Below, piece by piece: positions 34,849 through 43,263 of a stretch of DNA of 64,000 nt; the stretch's first letter is position 1; each line of letters opens with the position of its first letter. The stretch comes from Actinoplanes sp. N902-109 (lineage in GTDB: Bacteria > Actinomycetota > Actinomycetes > Mycobacteriales > Micromonosporaceae): positions 8,061,501 through 8,125,500 of the forward strand of contig NC_021191.1 of the NCBI RefSeq assembly GCF_000389965.1, given 5' to 3'. A program made the translations under genes and the position numbers. The notes below the pieces were generated by a model. The model did not search any database. It was not told where the DNA came from and was given only the letters and a program-made list of their open reading frames with translations.

Positions 34849-35841
34849 ATGGACCCGGTTCACGAGGACTTCTTCGCCGGGGGCGCCGGCGAGGAGCGCA
34901 CGCTGTCGGCGAACCTCGCGGCGTACGAACGGCTGCGCATCGTGCCGCGGGTCCTGCGCGCCACCGGCGAGCGGGACCTGCGCACCACCCTGTTCGGTAC
35001 CGAGCTGGCCACCCCGGTGCTGGTGGCGCCGACCGCGTTCCACAAGCTCGCGCACCCCGGTGGGGAGGCCGCCACCGCCCGGGGCACGGCCGACGCGGGC
35101 TCGCTGATGGTGGTCAGCATGGCCGCGACCCAGCCGGTCGAGGAGATCGCGGCGGCCGGGGCACCGCTGTGGTTCCAGCTGTACCTCCAGCCCGATCTGG
35201 CGTTCACCGAGGCGGTGGTCAAGCGGGCCGAGGCGGCGGGCTGCCGGGCGTTGGTGGTCACCGTGGACTCCCCGGTGTTCGGCCGGCGTGAACGCGACCT
35301 GCGCAACGGGTTCCTGGACCTGCCGGCCGGGCTGGCCTGCGAGAACATGCGCGACGGCACCGGTCAGGTCCGCTCGATCGCGATGGATGCCACCGCGGGC
35401 TGGGACCGGATCGCCTGGCTGCGCGGGGTGACCGGGTTGCCGCTGCTGCTCAAGGGCGTGCTGCACCCGGCGGACGCACGGCTGGCGGTCGAGCACGGCG
35501 CCGACGCCCTGATCGTGTCCAACCACGGCGGCCGGCAACTCGACGGCGCGGTGGCCACGATCGACGCGCTGCCGGCCGTGGTCGCCGCGGTGGCCGGGCG
35601 GATCCCGGTGCTGGTCGACGGTGGGATCCGGCGTGGCACCGACGTGCTGGTCGCGCTCGCGCTGGGGGCCGATGCCGTGCTCGCCGGCCGGGCGGTGGTG
35701 CAGGCACTGGCGGCGGGCGGGGCGGCGGGCGTACGGGACAAGCTGCGCGACCTGACCACCGAGCTGGACCACGCGATGGCGCTGGCCGGGGCGAAGCGCC
35801 CGGCCGACCTGTCCCCCGACCTGGTGGCGGTGGCCGGATGA
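34849..35841 (+). CDS. FMN-dependent alpha-hydroxy acid oxidase/dehydrogenase
   Basis: 330 residues, glycolate/lactate oxidase family, a little short (usually 350-400). FMN and catalytic residues: K202 in PLLLKGVL, catalytic base H226 and R229 in VSNHGGRQLDGA, and the phosphate loop LVDGGIRRGTDVLVALALGADAVLAGR. The N-terminal tyrosine of the family's YY-x-x-GA-x-(D/E)E block is Phe here (DFFAGGAGEER), which may alter substrate binding. It could oxidise an aryl 2-hydroxy acid such as a mandelate-like intermediate. The start follows the flavoprotein stop by 2 bases, and its stop overlaps the P450 start (ATGA). Confidence 0.88.
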   Translation: MDPVHEDFFAGGAGEERTLSANLAAYERLRIVPRVLRATGERDLRTTLFGTELATPVLVAPTAFHKLAHPGGEAATARGTADAGSLMVVSMAATQPVEEIAAAGAPLWFQLYLQPDLAFTEAVVKRAEAAGCRALVVTVDSPVFGRRERDLRNGFLDLPAGLACENMRDGTGQVRSIAMDATAGWDRIAWLRGVTGLPLLLKGVLHPADARLAVEHGADALIVSNHGGRQLDGAVATIDALPAVVAAVAGRIPVLVDGGIRRGTDVLVALALGADAVLAGRAVVQALAAGGAAGVRDKLRDLTTELDHAMALAGAKRPADLSPDLVAVAG

Positions 35842-37088
35842 ACGCCGTGGTCCAGCTCCGGGAATGGATCTTCGAGCGGGTCAACGGGCCCGAGGGCATC
35901 CCGGTCCCGGGGCCGCTGGTGGGGGCCGAGCATTTCGAGCGGGTCTATTCGGACCCGGCCGCGGACGGGCGCAGCAAGGGTGCCGGGCTCTCCGACCTGT
36001 TCTGGTACTGGCTCGCGCCCGGTCCGCAGATGCACCAGGAGCATCTGGAGCCGGGTGAGCGCTACCGGACGGTTGCCCGCACCACCCGGCAGGTGCTGGC
36101 GATCCCGCATCACCGCTCGGACGAGCTGGCGACCGCGGCCACCGAACGGGCGCTGTCCGGGGTGGGCACCGGGGTCGTCCGGCTGCGCGACCTGATGATG
36201 CCGATCTGGGCCGAGGTCTACTACGAGATCGTCTTCGGCGAACCGTGCCCGCCGGACGTCCGCGACCTCATCGTGGCGAACGCCAACGACGTGGTGACCG
36301 CCTTGAAGGGGTTGAGCCTGCGGCACATGGACCGGCGCGACCGGCTCACCCGGTACCTGCTCGGGCGGATCGAGAACGGCACCTGCCCGGTCGTGCTGCC
36401 GGCGCCGTTCACCGCCCTGGAAACGGCCTGGTACCTGCAGGGCGCGTTCTTCAACACCGCGATCGTGCAGATGTCCGAGGCGATGACCCACGTGCTGCTG
36501 TGCGCGCAGGGTTTCTCGGAGGTCGACGACGACGACGCGATCGACCGGCTCATCGACGAGACGTTGCGGGTGCATCCGCTGTTCGGCATCGCGCACCGGA
36601 TCACGTCCGCGCCGATCGTGGTGGACGAGAACGTCACGCTGCCGGCCGGATCGGTGCTGCTGTTCAACTACCTGGCCTATCAGCGCACCGGACCGGCCGC
36701 GGACGACACGTTCGACCCGGACCGATGGCTCACGCTCAAACGCAAGGACGCGCACTTCATCCCGTTCGGTATCACCGCCAACCGGGCGTGCCCGGCGCGC
36801 GGCTCGGCGCCGGTGATGATGCGGGCCGCCGCCCGGGCCGTGCTCCGCCGCTTCGCGATCACCTCGTCGGCCGCGCACATCCGCTCGTTGCCCAACCGCG
36901 GACCGGCCTACCTGACGCCCGCCGGCTCGGCGGGCCCCTCCGACCGGCAGCTGCTGGTGCTGAAGGCCGCCGATCGGGTGGCGGAGGCCGGCCGGTCGGT
37001 CAAGCAGCTCGTCCTCGGCACCTGGATGGTGCTGGACGCCCGCCGCCAGAAGCTCTGCACCACCTATTTCGAGGAGGCTTCGCAGTGA
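35838..37088 (+). CDS. Atypical cytochrome P450
   Basis: 416 residues. The K-helix ExxR is present (ETLR, 241-244, in LIDETLRVHPLFG), with the downstream 'FDPDRWLT' meander. The heme loop is unusual: FIPFGITANRACPARG gives Cys at 318, one residue further from Phe-Gly (310-311) than in the canonical FGxGxHxCxG, with Asn-Arg before it. The I-helix region (about 198-222, YLQGAFFNTAIVQMSEAM) lacks the A-G-x-(D/E)-T acid-alcohol pair needed for normal O2 activation. It may do non-canonical chemistry (dehydration, rearrangement, peroxygenase) or have lost heme chemistry. Coupled to genes on both sides by ATGA and GTGA overlaps. Confidence 0.8.
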   Translation: MNAVVQLREWIFERVNGPEGIPVPGPLVGAEHFERVYSDPAADGRSKGAGLSDLFWYWLAPGPQMHQEHLEPGERYRTVARTTRQVLAIPHHRSDELATAATERALSGVGTGVVRLRDLMMPIWAEVYYEIVFGEPCPPDVRDLIVANANDVVTALKGLSLRHMDRRDRLTRYLLGRIENGTCPVVLPAPFTALETAWYLQGAFFNTAIVQMSEAMTHVLLCAQGFSEVDDDDAIDRLIDETLRVHPLFGIAHRITSAPIVVDENVTLPAGSVLLFNYLAYQRTGPAADDTFDPDRWLTLKRKDAHFIPFGITANRACPARGSAPVMMRAAARAVLRRFAITSSAAHIRSLPNRGPAYLTPAGSAGPSDRQLLVLKAADRVAEAGRSVKQLVLGTWMVLDARRQKLCTTYFEEASQ

Positions 37089-38359
37089 CCCCCACCGAGC
37101 TCGCCCCGCGGTTCTTCATCGCGGTCGCGGTGATTCTGATCTTCTGCAAGCTGGTCGCCTGGCTGCTCGGCAAGGTGGGCCAGCCGCCCGTGGTCAGCGA
37201 GATGCTGGCCGGCGTGCTGCTCGGCCCGTCGCTGCTCGGCCTGCTGTGGCCGCACGCGCAGGCCTCGCTGTTCCCGGCGCCGCTGCTGCCGATCCTCTAC
37301 GTGGTCGGTCAGGTGGGCCTGGTGCTGTTCATGTTCCAGGCCGGCTACGCCTTCAAGTCGCACAAGGTCACCAAGCTGGCCGGCACCGCGGGGGTGGTCT
37401 CGCTCGCCGGGGTCACCGCACCGCTCGTGCTGGGGGTGCTGCTGGTGCTGGTCACCGCCGGAGCCGTACCCATCCAGCCGGACGGCACCTCGGTCGGGGT
37501 GTCGGCGGCGTTCGTCGGCGTCGCCCTGGCCATCACCGCGTTCCCCATGCTCGCCCGGATCATCACCGAGCGCGGGCATGCCGGCACCCGGCACGGCTCG
37601 CTCGCCCTGGCCAGCGGCGCCATCGACGACATGGTGGCGTGGATCATGCTGGCCGTGGTGCTGGCGTTCGCCTCGGGTGAGGCCGGTCCGGCGTTCGTGA
37701 CCGCGGGCGGCGCGCTGCTCTTCGGCATCCTGTCCTGGCGGGGCGGTAGCAAGGTGACCGGGCTGCTGATGGGCACCAACCGCCTCAACGAGCAGGGCCG
37801 ACTGCTGGGCACGGTGGCGCTGCTGTTCCTGGTGGCCTGGTACACCGACGAGATCGGGCTCTACGCGGTGTTCGGCGCGTTCGTGGTGGGCGTGGTCATG
37901 CCCCCGAACGAGCGGGCCGACCGGGTGGTCGACACCCTGACGCCGATCGCCTCGACCGTGTTCCTGCCGCTGTTCTTCACGTTCTCCGGGCTGCGCACGG
38001 AGTTCGGGCTGCTCGGCGATCCGGCGGTGCTGCTGTTCGCGGCGGCCTGCATCACGGTCGCGATCGTCGGCAAGTTCGGCGCGTGCTGGGCGGCTGCGCG
38101 GTTGCGCGGCGAGCCGAACGCGGTTGCACTGCGCGTCGGTGCGCTGATGAACGCGCGGGGGCTGATGCAGCTGATCGCGCTGAACGTGGGGCTGGAGGCG
38201 GGGATCGTGAATTCCTCGCTGTTCACCGTGCTGGTGCTGGTCGCGCTCATCACCACGCTGATGACCACACCGCTGCTGTCCTGGTTCGAACGGCGCGAGG
38301 CACGCGTTCCCGTTTCTACACCCGCTCCGGTGCTCGCGGGTAGTACTTCCAGTATTTGA
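37085..38359 (+). CDS. CPA2-family cation/proton antiporter
   Basis: 424 residues from a GTG overlapping the P450 stop. About 12 helices in the Na_H_Exchanger fold: 'GQPPVVSEMLAGVLLGPSLLG' (helix 2 hallmark), 'VGLVLFMFQAGYAF', 'AALASGAIDDMVAW'-type ion-site motif (here LASGAIDDMVAWIML, the Asp-Asp pair) and 'GALMNARGLMQLIALNVGLEAGI'. It lacks RCK/TrkA domains. As the last gene of the cluster operon it may offset acid or ammonium from the pathway, or export a product; similar antiporters occur in secondary-metabolite clusters. Confidence 0.9.
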   Translation: MTPTELAPRFFIAVAVILIFCKLVAWLLGKVGQPPVVSEMLAGVLLGPSLLGLLWPHAQASLFPAPLLPILYVVGQVGLVLFMFQAGYAFKSHKVTKLAGTAGVVSLAGVTAPLVLGVLLVLVTAGAVPIQPDGTSVGVSAAFVGVALAITAFPMLARIITERGHAGTRHGSLALASGAIDDMVAWIMLAVVLAFASGEAGPAFVTAGGALLFGILSWRGGSKVTGLLMGTNRLNEQGRLLGTVALLFLVAWYTDEIGLYAVFGAFVVGVVMPPNERADRVVDTLTPIASTVFLPLFFTFSGLRTEFGLLGDPAVLLFAAACITVAIVGKFGACWAAARLRGEPNAVALRVGALMNARGLMQLIALNVGLEAGIVNSSLFTVLVLVALITTLMTTPLLSWFERREARVPVSTPAPVLAGSTSSI

Positions 38360-38415
38360 TTGAAGAGACAAGTTTCACTGCACATCTACGTCTGTCCATA
38401 TGACATGGTCGAGGA

Positions 38416-39072
38416 ATGCACCGATTGCTCCTCGTTGAGGACGACGCCGAGCTGCGCGGCATGGTCACCGAAACCCTGGTCGACGAGGGCTACCTCGTCG
38501 ACCAGGCGCCGGACGGCCAGCGCGGGCTGCACCTCGGGCTGACCAGGTCGTACGACGTGATGGTCATCGACCGGCTGTTGCCCGCCCTCGACGGGCTCGA
38601 CCTGGTCACCCGGCTACGGTCCCGCGCGGTCGCCGCCCGGGCGCTCATGCTGACCGCGCTCGGCACCGTGCACGACCGGATCGACGGGCTCGACGCGGGC
38701 GCCGACGACTACCTGGTCAAGCCGTTCGACCTCGACGAGCTGAGCGCCCGCATCCGGGCCCTGTGCCGGCGCACCGGCGATCCCGCCGACGTGCTCCGGA
38801 TCGGCGGCGGCCTGCTCGACCTCGCCACCCGCGACGCGGCACTGCCGGACGGCACCCGGGTGCCGCTGTCCGCCCGCGAGTTCGAGCTGCTGCGGGTGAT
38901 CGCCGCCCGGCCGACCGCGGTGCACTCCCGCTCGTCGTTGCGCAGCCAGGTGTTCGACGAGGCCGCCGCGGCCTCCATCGTGGACACCTACGTCTACTAC
39001 CTGCGCCGCAAACTCGGCCGGGCCGTCATCCAGACCGTGCACGGCCTGGGCTACCGCCTGGGGGTGCTGTGA
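38416..39072 (+). CDS. OmpR-family response regulator
   Basis: 218 residues, beginning MHRLLLVEDDAELRG. Receiver domain with acidic pair ED(D), phospho-acceptor Asp in VMVIDRLLPALDG (about D51), switch Thr in LMLTALG, and Lys in YLVKPFDLDEL. The C-terminal winged helix (about 125-218) ends 'VDTYVYYLRRKLGRAVIQTVHGLGYRLGVL', classic OmpR/PhoB. The stop overlaps the kinase GTG. It lies 56 bases after the antiporter gene, so readthrough from the aromatic cluster is possible. Whether it controls that cluster is open. Confidence 0.94.
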   Translation: MHRLLLVEDDAELRGMVTETLVDEGYLVDQAPDGQRGLHLGLTRSYDVMVIDRLLPALDGLDLVTRLRSRAVAARALMLTALGTVHDRIDGLDAGADDYLVKPFDLDELSARIRALCRRTGDPADVLRIGGGLLDLATRDAALPDGTRVPLSAREFELLRVIAARPTAVHSRSSLRSQVFDEAAAASIVDTYVYYLRRKLGRAVIQTVHGLGYRLGVL

Positions 39073-40337
39073 CCCTGCCGGTGGAACGCCAGATCGTCCG
39101 CCGCACCCGGCTGCGCATCGGCCTGTTCGTCGGCCTGGCGATCAGCACGATGCTTGTCCTGGCGGGAGGCATCTCCTACGCCGTGCTGCTGCACAGCCAG
39201 GAGAAGCAGATCAACCGCGAGCTCGGGTACGGCGCGGCCAACGGGACCACCGCCGGGCCGCCCGGCTGCACCTGGATCTTCCTGTACGACGGCAGCACGC
39301 TGCACACCGGCGACCGCCCCGCGCCACCGGGCTTCCCGCTGCGCGCCGCCGTCGACTCGGCGGCCCGCACCCGGGGGACCACCACGAGCAAGGTCAACCG
39401 CAACGGCACGACCTATTACGTACGAACCCAGCCCCGCGGCGACGCCGTCGTCCAAGTGGTGTTCGACGCCCGCTTCCAGATCTCCGACCGCCGCCACCTG
39501 ATGATGGCGTTCCTGCTGGCAGCCACGGCCGGGCTGCTCGCCGCCGTGCTCACCGGCGTGGTGGTCGGCCGGCGCGCGGTGGCACCGCTGGCCGAGGCGC
39601 TCCGCAAACAACGCCGCTTCGTCGCCGACGCCAGTCACGAGCTGCGCACCCCCATCGCCCAGGTGCACACCCGCGCCCAGCTGCTGGCCCGGCGCGCCCG
39701 CCAGAACGGCACCGAGGCCGACCGGCGCGACCTCGACCGGCTGATGGCCACCACCCGGCGCCTCGGCGAGATCGTCGACGAGCTGCTGCTGTCCGCCCGG
39801 CTCGCCGCCGCCCCGGCCGACCTCGCCGTCGGCCCCCCGGTCGACGTGGCCGCCCTCGCCGCCGAGGCCGTCCTCAACGAGGTCGACCGGGCCACCGAAC
39901 GCGACATCGCCGTGCGGCTGACCATGCCCCCGACCGGCCTGCCCGTCGCCGGCATCGAATCGGCGCTGCGCCGGGTGGTCAGCGAACTGCTCGCCAACGC
40001 GCTGACCCACACCCCGCCCGGCGGCACCATCACCGTGACCGGCCGGGCCACGGCGAAGAAGGCCGAGCTGGTGGTGGCCGACACCGGTGACGGCTTCGAC
40101 CCGGCCGACGCGGAACGCCTGTTCGACCGCTTCCACCGCGGGGCCGGCGCGGGCGAACGCCGCTTCGGGCTCGGCCTGGCCCTGCTGCGCGAGGTGGTGA
40201 CCAGCCACGCCGGCACCATCACCGCGGAGGGCCGCCCGGGCGAGGGGGCCACCTTCACAGTCCGGCTGCCGCTCGCCGAGTTCCCCACCGCCCTGGTCAC
40301 ACCATCCGCCCGGTTGCTCACCGCCAATCAGGGGTGA
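39069..40337 (+). CDS. Sensor histidine kinase
   Basis: 422 residues. Two transmembrane helices (about 17-38 and 141-163) bracket an extracytoplasmic sensor of about 100 residues with one cysteine and no known fold. Then a short HAMP-like linker, the HisKA dimer helix with phospho-acceptor in VADASHELRTPIAQVH, and the HATPase: N box ELLANALTHTPPGG, G1 VADTGDGFDPAD and G2 FGLGLALLREV. Partner of the preceding response regulator by GTGA overlap. Confidence 0.94.
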   Translation: MTLPVERQIVRRTRLRIGLFVGLAISTMLVLAGGISYAVLLHSQEKQINRELGYGAANGTTAGPPGCTWIFLYDGSTLHTGDRPAPPGFPLRAAVDSAARTRGTTTSKVNRNGTTYYVRTQPRGDAVVQVVFDARFQISDRRHLMMAFLLAATAGLLAAVLTGVVVGRRAVAPLAEALRKQRRFVADASHELRTPIAQVHTRAQLLARRARQNGTEADRRDLDRLMATTRRLGEIVDELLLSARLAAAPADLAVGPPVDVAALAAEAVLNEVDRATERDIAVRLTMPPTGLPVAGIESALRRVVSELLANALTHTPPGGTITVTGRATAKKAELVVADTGDGFDPADAERLFDRFHRGAGAGERRFGLGLALLREVVTSHAGTITAEGRPGEGATFTVRLPLAEFPTALVTPSARLLTANQG

Positions 40338-40427
40338 GCGCTCCGCCCGGAGAACGTCCCGTCTCGCCGGCGAACGCACGCAACCTTCGCAGGGCACGGC
40401 GCATCACTACTCCCGGGACACATCGCA

Positions 40428-40743
40428 TGGCAACCGATGGTTTCCGCACCGAAGCCGCCGAGGGCGAACCGGACCGCCGTCTCCACCGTGGTGCACCGGC
40501 CCACCTCGACGACGACGAACTGGCCCGCCGCACCGGGACCGAACGCGCCGAGCCGGCCTCACCCCTGCGACCCGGCCGACGTCCCCCCGGCCACCGACAC
40601 CGGCCCGCCCCTCGGACCCCAGCGTCGACCCGCCACTCCAGGACATCCGGTCGGTCACCGCACGCCAGGAGGCAGAGGGCGAACCGACCCCGCTGAGCGA
40701 GGACAACCCGTTCCCGCCGACGCGCTACTCCGAGGACCAGGGA
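40428..40743 (+). pseudogene. Frameshifted remnant of a hydrophilic protein gene
   Basis: From the ATG at 40428 the frame reads MATDGFRTEAAEGEPDRRL...HLDDDELARR, coherent acidic sequence. After about 50 codons the acidic, Pro-rich character moves to other frames (PADVPPATDTGPP, then TARQEAEGEPTPLSEDNPFPP). This suggests one or two frameshifts in a once-longer gene, which now runs into the end of the IS remnant at 40741. No family is identified. Confidence 0.35.
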
Positions 40744-40755
40744 GTGTTTGGTAAG

Positions 40756-41100
40756 TCATCGGAGCCATTCACCGATGGCGGCGACTCGGACGGTGGCGAG
40801 GTAGCGCACTGCCGGTTTGTCGTAGCGGGTGGCGACGGCTCGGTGTCGCTTGAGCCGGTTGATGCCACACTCCCCCGCATGACGCTGCGGGCGCTGGCCT
40901 TGCTGACAGGCCAGATGCAGTTCCGGGCTCAGCCAGCCGCGTGACCGGCCGAGGGCGTGGTCGTCGGGTTCGGTGTCCACCCCACCCGGCGGATGTTTCT
41001 GATCGTCCCCCTTCTGCGGGCGCCGGCGGCATGCTGATGGGCTCGGCACACCGTCGAGTCGACCGACACGTCCCACAACATTCCCAACACTTCCGAGCCG
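40756..41100 (-). pseudogene. IS5-family (IS427-like) transposase remnant
   Basis: On the minus strand the pieces read in order WDVSVDSTVCRAHQHAAGARR, a frameshift, then GGVDTEPDDHALGRSRGWLSP...HLACQQGQRPQ. An abrupt joint leads to CGINRLKRHRAVATRYDK and VRYLATVRVAAIGEWLR-stop. These match the DDE-region and the C-terminal end of actinobacterial IS5 transposases. The middle (the usual AGQ...RNVVER stretch with the catalytic Glu) is deleted and the N-terminus is missing. GAGTGTTTGGTAAGTCATCGG at 40742 looks like the element's right end. It is inactive. Confidence 0.8.
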
Positions 41101-41327
41101 CCTCCGCCCGAGGGGTTGTTGCCGCTTGACGCCGGCTGTCCGCTTCGGCCGGGGGCAGGCCGGTCACGGGTGCGAGTCGATGGAGATCGCCACCCCGTTC
41201 GATGTCGAGCGGCCCGCAGCTCCCGGGCTCGCCGTCATCCGCCGCGTCGAGCCGGCCATGGGGCCGGGCCGGCGCGGAACAGCCCGCGGGCGCACTCCCC
41301 GTCGACCGGCTCGCGCACCGGGGCTGG
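41101..41327. other. Gene-free DNA beside the IS remnant
   Basis: About 230 bases with no coherent frame. It may hold the other decayed end of the IS5 element, but I could not find a matching inverted repeat. Confidence 0.35.
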
Positions 41328-41705
41328 TCAGGACTCCGCCGCAGCGGGCTCGGCCATCCACCACTCCGTGAACTGGCGGGCCTGGCCGCTGCCGTCGAGC
41401 CGGAGCAGCCAGAGGTTGTGGTAGATCGCCGGCTCAGGCGCGGTGTAGGTGGTGGTGGCCTCGACGATGGCCAGCTCCTCGGTCACCAGCACCGGGTGCC
41501 ACTGGAACGTGGTGGTGGCGGGCGTGTCCTTGCGCTTCAGCCACTGTGCCGCGATGGTGTCGCGGCCGAGCCAGGGTTTGGCGTACGGCTCGGTGAAGTA
41601 GGCCGCGTCCTCGGTGAACAGGTTGCCGATGGCCGCCGGGTCGTTGCTCTCCCAGGCGGCGCGGTAATTGCCGACCCAGGCCGTGACGGCGTCGAGCGCG
41701 CTCAT
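41328..41705 (-). CDS. SnoaL/NTF2-like small protein
   Basis: 125 residues, alone covering an NTF2-like cone fold: 'YRAAWESNDPAAIGNLFTEDAAYFTEPYAKPWLGRDTIAAQWL', then beta strands ending in 'QFTEWWMAEP'. Such proteins are isomerases, hydrolases or ligand binders. No specific substrate can be read. The start overlaps the upstream VOC gene stop (ATGA), making a three-gene translationally coupled run: beta-lactamase-fold, VOC, SnoaL. Confidence 0.85.
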   Translation of the reverse strand: MSALDAVTAWVGNYRAAWESNDPAAIGNLFTEDAAYFTEPYAKPWLGRDTIAAQWLKRKDTPATTTFQWHPVLVTEELAIVEATTTYTAPEPAIYHNLWLLRLDGSGQARQFTEWWMAEPAAAES

Positions 41706-42100
41706 GCTGATTCTCCCCGTGGATAGTTGGCGATCTCCACGAGATTGTCGTCGGGGTCGCGGACGTAGACACTGCGAATCTCGCCGCGGGCGCCGGTGCG
41801 GGTGACCGGTCCCTCGATCACCGGCACCCGATGCTCGGCCAGCACCGCGATCACCTCGTCGAGCGGTGTCTGCGCGATCAGGCAGAGGTCGATGCTGCCG
41901 GGGACCGGCCGGGCCGCCTTGGGTTCGAACTCGTGACCGGCCTCGTGCAGGTTGAACTTCTGGTCACCGAAGTGCAGTGCCCAGCGACCGGCACCGAACG
42001 ACTCGGCCCGCATGCCCAGCACGTCGCGGTAGAAGGCGACTGTGCGCTCGATCGACGCCACCGTCAGCACCAGGTGGTCCAGTGCGGTTATCCGGATCAT
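41702..42100 (-). CDS. VOC-family (glyoxalase-like) protein
   Basis: 132 residues with the two betaalphabetabetabeta modules of the VOC superfamily: 'ITALDHLVLTVASIERTVAFYRDVLGM' and 'RSVYVRDPDDNLVEIANY'. Metal ligands are likely H9 (LDHLV), an acidic residue in the middle strand (SIDLCLI) and E near the C-terminus (LVEIAN). It resembles the small virulence-associated/fosfomycin-resistance-like VOC group, but function is open. It overlaps neighbours on both sides (ATGA). Confidence 0.88.
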   Translation of the reverse strand: MIRITALDHLVLTVASIERTVAFYRDVLGMRAESFGAGRWALHFGDQKFNLHEAGHEFEPKAARPVPGSIDLCLIAQTPLDEVIAVLAEHRVPVIEGPVTRTGARGEIRSVYVRDPDDNLVEIANYPRGESA

Positions 42101-43203
42101 GAGTACGCCAGCTTTCGGAACTCGGCCGTCGTGCCGTCCCACAGCACGTCACTGACCTGGGTGAAGAGGATGGCGGTGAGGTGTTCGCGCGGGCTGTTGA
42201 ACCAGTGCGTGCCCGCGCCGCCGGACCAGCCGTACTCCCCGCCGGAGCCGGTGGGGTCGACCGCCACGCCGAAGCCCCAGCCGGTGCCCGCGGGCAGGAT
42301 CGCGTCACCGGCGGCGACCTGGGCCGGGGTCAGCCGGTTGGTGGTCATCAGCTCGACCGCCTGCTCGGACAGCAGCCGGGTGCCGCCGTGCACCCCCCGG
42401 TTAAGCAGCATCCGGGCGAAGGTGTGGAACTCGTCGACGGTCGAGACCAGGCCACCGGCGCCGGACGGGAACACCGGGTCACGGGTCCAGATCTCGCCGT
42501 CGTCGCGGGCGGCACCCCCGGCATACTGAACGGGCAGCCCCTCGGCGCTGAAGCCGGTGCGGCGCATGCCCAGCGGGTCGAACAGCCGCTCGCGCAGCAC
42601 CTCGCCGAGCGGCTGCCGGGCCGCCCGGGCCAGCAACACGCTCAGCACCTCGTAGGCCGTGTTGTACTGCCACTTCTCGCCCGGCTGCGTCATCAACGGC
42701 AGGGTGGCGAACCGGCGCAGCCACTCGTCGGGCTCCCACGGTGTGCGGGGATAGGGCACGTTGACCGCGAGCTGCTGCTCGTCGAGGGCGGCGACGATGG
42801 GGAACGGCGGGTTGACCGACGGCTCGGTGATCGTGCCGGTGCCCATCCGGAAGGTGAGCAGATCCTCCACCGTCACCGGGCGGGTCAGCGGCACCGTCCC
42901 GGTGAGCGGGCCGTCGATGCGGGCCAGCACCCGCTGGCCGGCCAGCTCGGGCAGCAGCCGGTGGACCGGCTCCTCGAGATCGATGACGTCGTCCTCGACC
43001 AGCAGCATGGCCGCCGCGGCGAGCACCGGCTTGGTCAGCGACGCGATCCGGAAGACCGTGTCGCGGGTCAGCGGGACGCCGGCGCCGAAGGCGGTGCTGC
43101 CGACCGCGTCGACCCGGACGTCGTCCTCGCGGGCGACGAGCGTGACGGCCCCCGGCAGCTCGCCCCGCTCGACCCGGGCGCTGAGGAATTCGTGCAACGT
43201 CAT
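42097..43203 (-). CDS. Serine beta-lactamase-fold hydrolase
   Basis: 368 residues from the ATG at 43203 (MTLHEFLSARV); ATG and GTG starts up to 10 codons earlier are possible. Class C/esterase-like fold: nucleophile S-x-x-K in FRIASLTKPVLAAA, the tyrosine motif Y-N-T in KWQYNTAYEVLS, and a late W-S-G-G in YGWSGGAGTHWF in place of KTG. No signal peptide, so cytoplasmic, which points to an esterase or peptidase rather than antibiotic resistance. First gene of the coupled three-gene run. Confidence 0.88.
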   Translation of the reverse strand: MTLHEFLSARVERGELPGAVTLVAREDDVRVDAVGSTAFGAGVPLTRDTVFRIASLTKPVLAAAAMLLVEDDVIDLEEPVHRLLPELAGQRVLARIDGPLTGTVPLTRPVTVEDLLTFRMGTGTITEPSVNPPFPIVAALDEQQLAVNVPYPRTPWEPDEWLRRFATLPLMTQPGEKWQYNTAYEVLSVLLARAARQPLGEVLRERLFDPLGMRRTGFSAEGLPVQYAGGAARDDGEIWTRDPVFPSGAGGLVSTVDEFHTFARMLLNRGVHGGTRLLSEQAVELMTTNRLTPAQVAAGDAILPAGTGWGFGVAVDPTGSGGEYGWSGGAGTHWFNSPREHLTAILFTQVSDVLWDGTTAEFRKLAYS

Positions 43204-43263
43204 GGGGACCACCATGCCAGGCACCACCGACAAAAATCAGCGCCCGCGGGCTACCGTTCCAGC

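Noticed and set aside
42097..43203. Antibiotic-resistance beta-lactamase
   Set aside because: No signal peptide, no KTG motif and a context of metabolic enzymes; better called a beta-lactamase-fold hydrolase.
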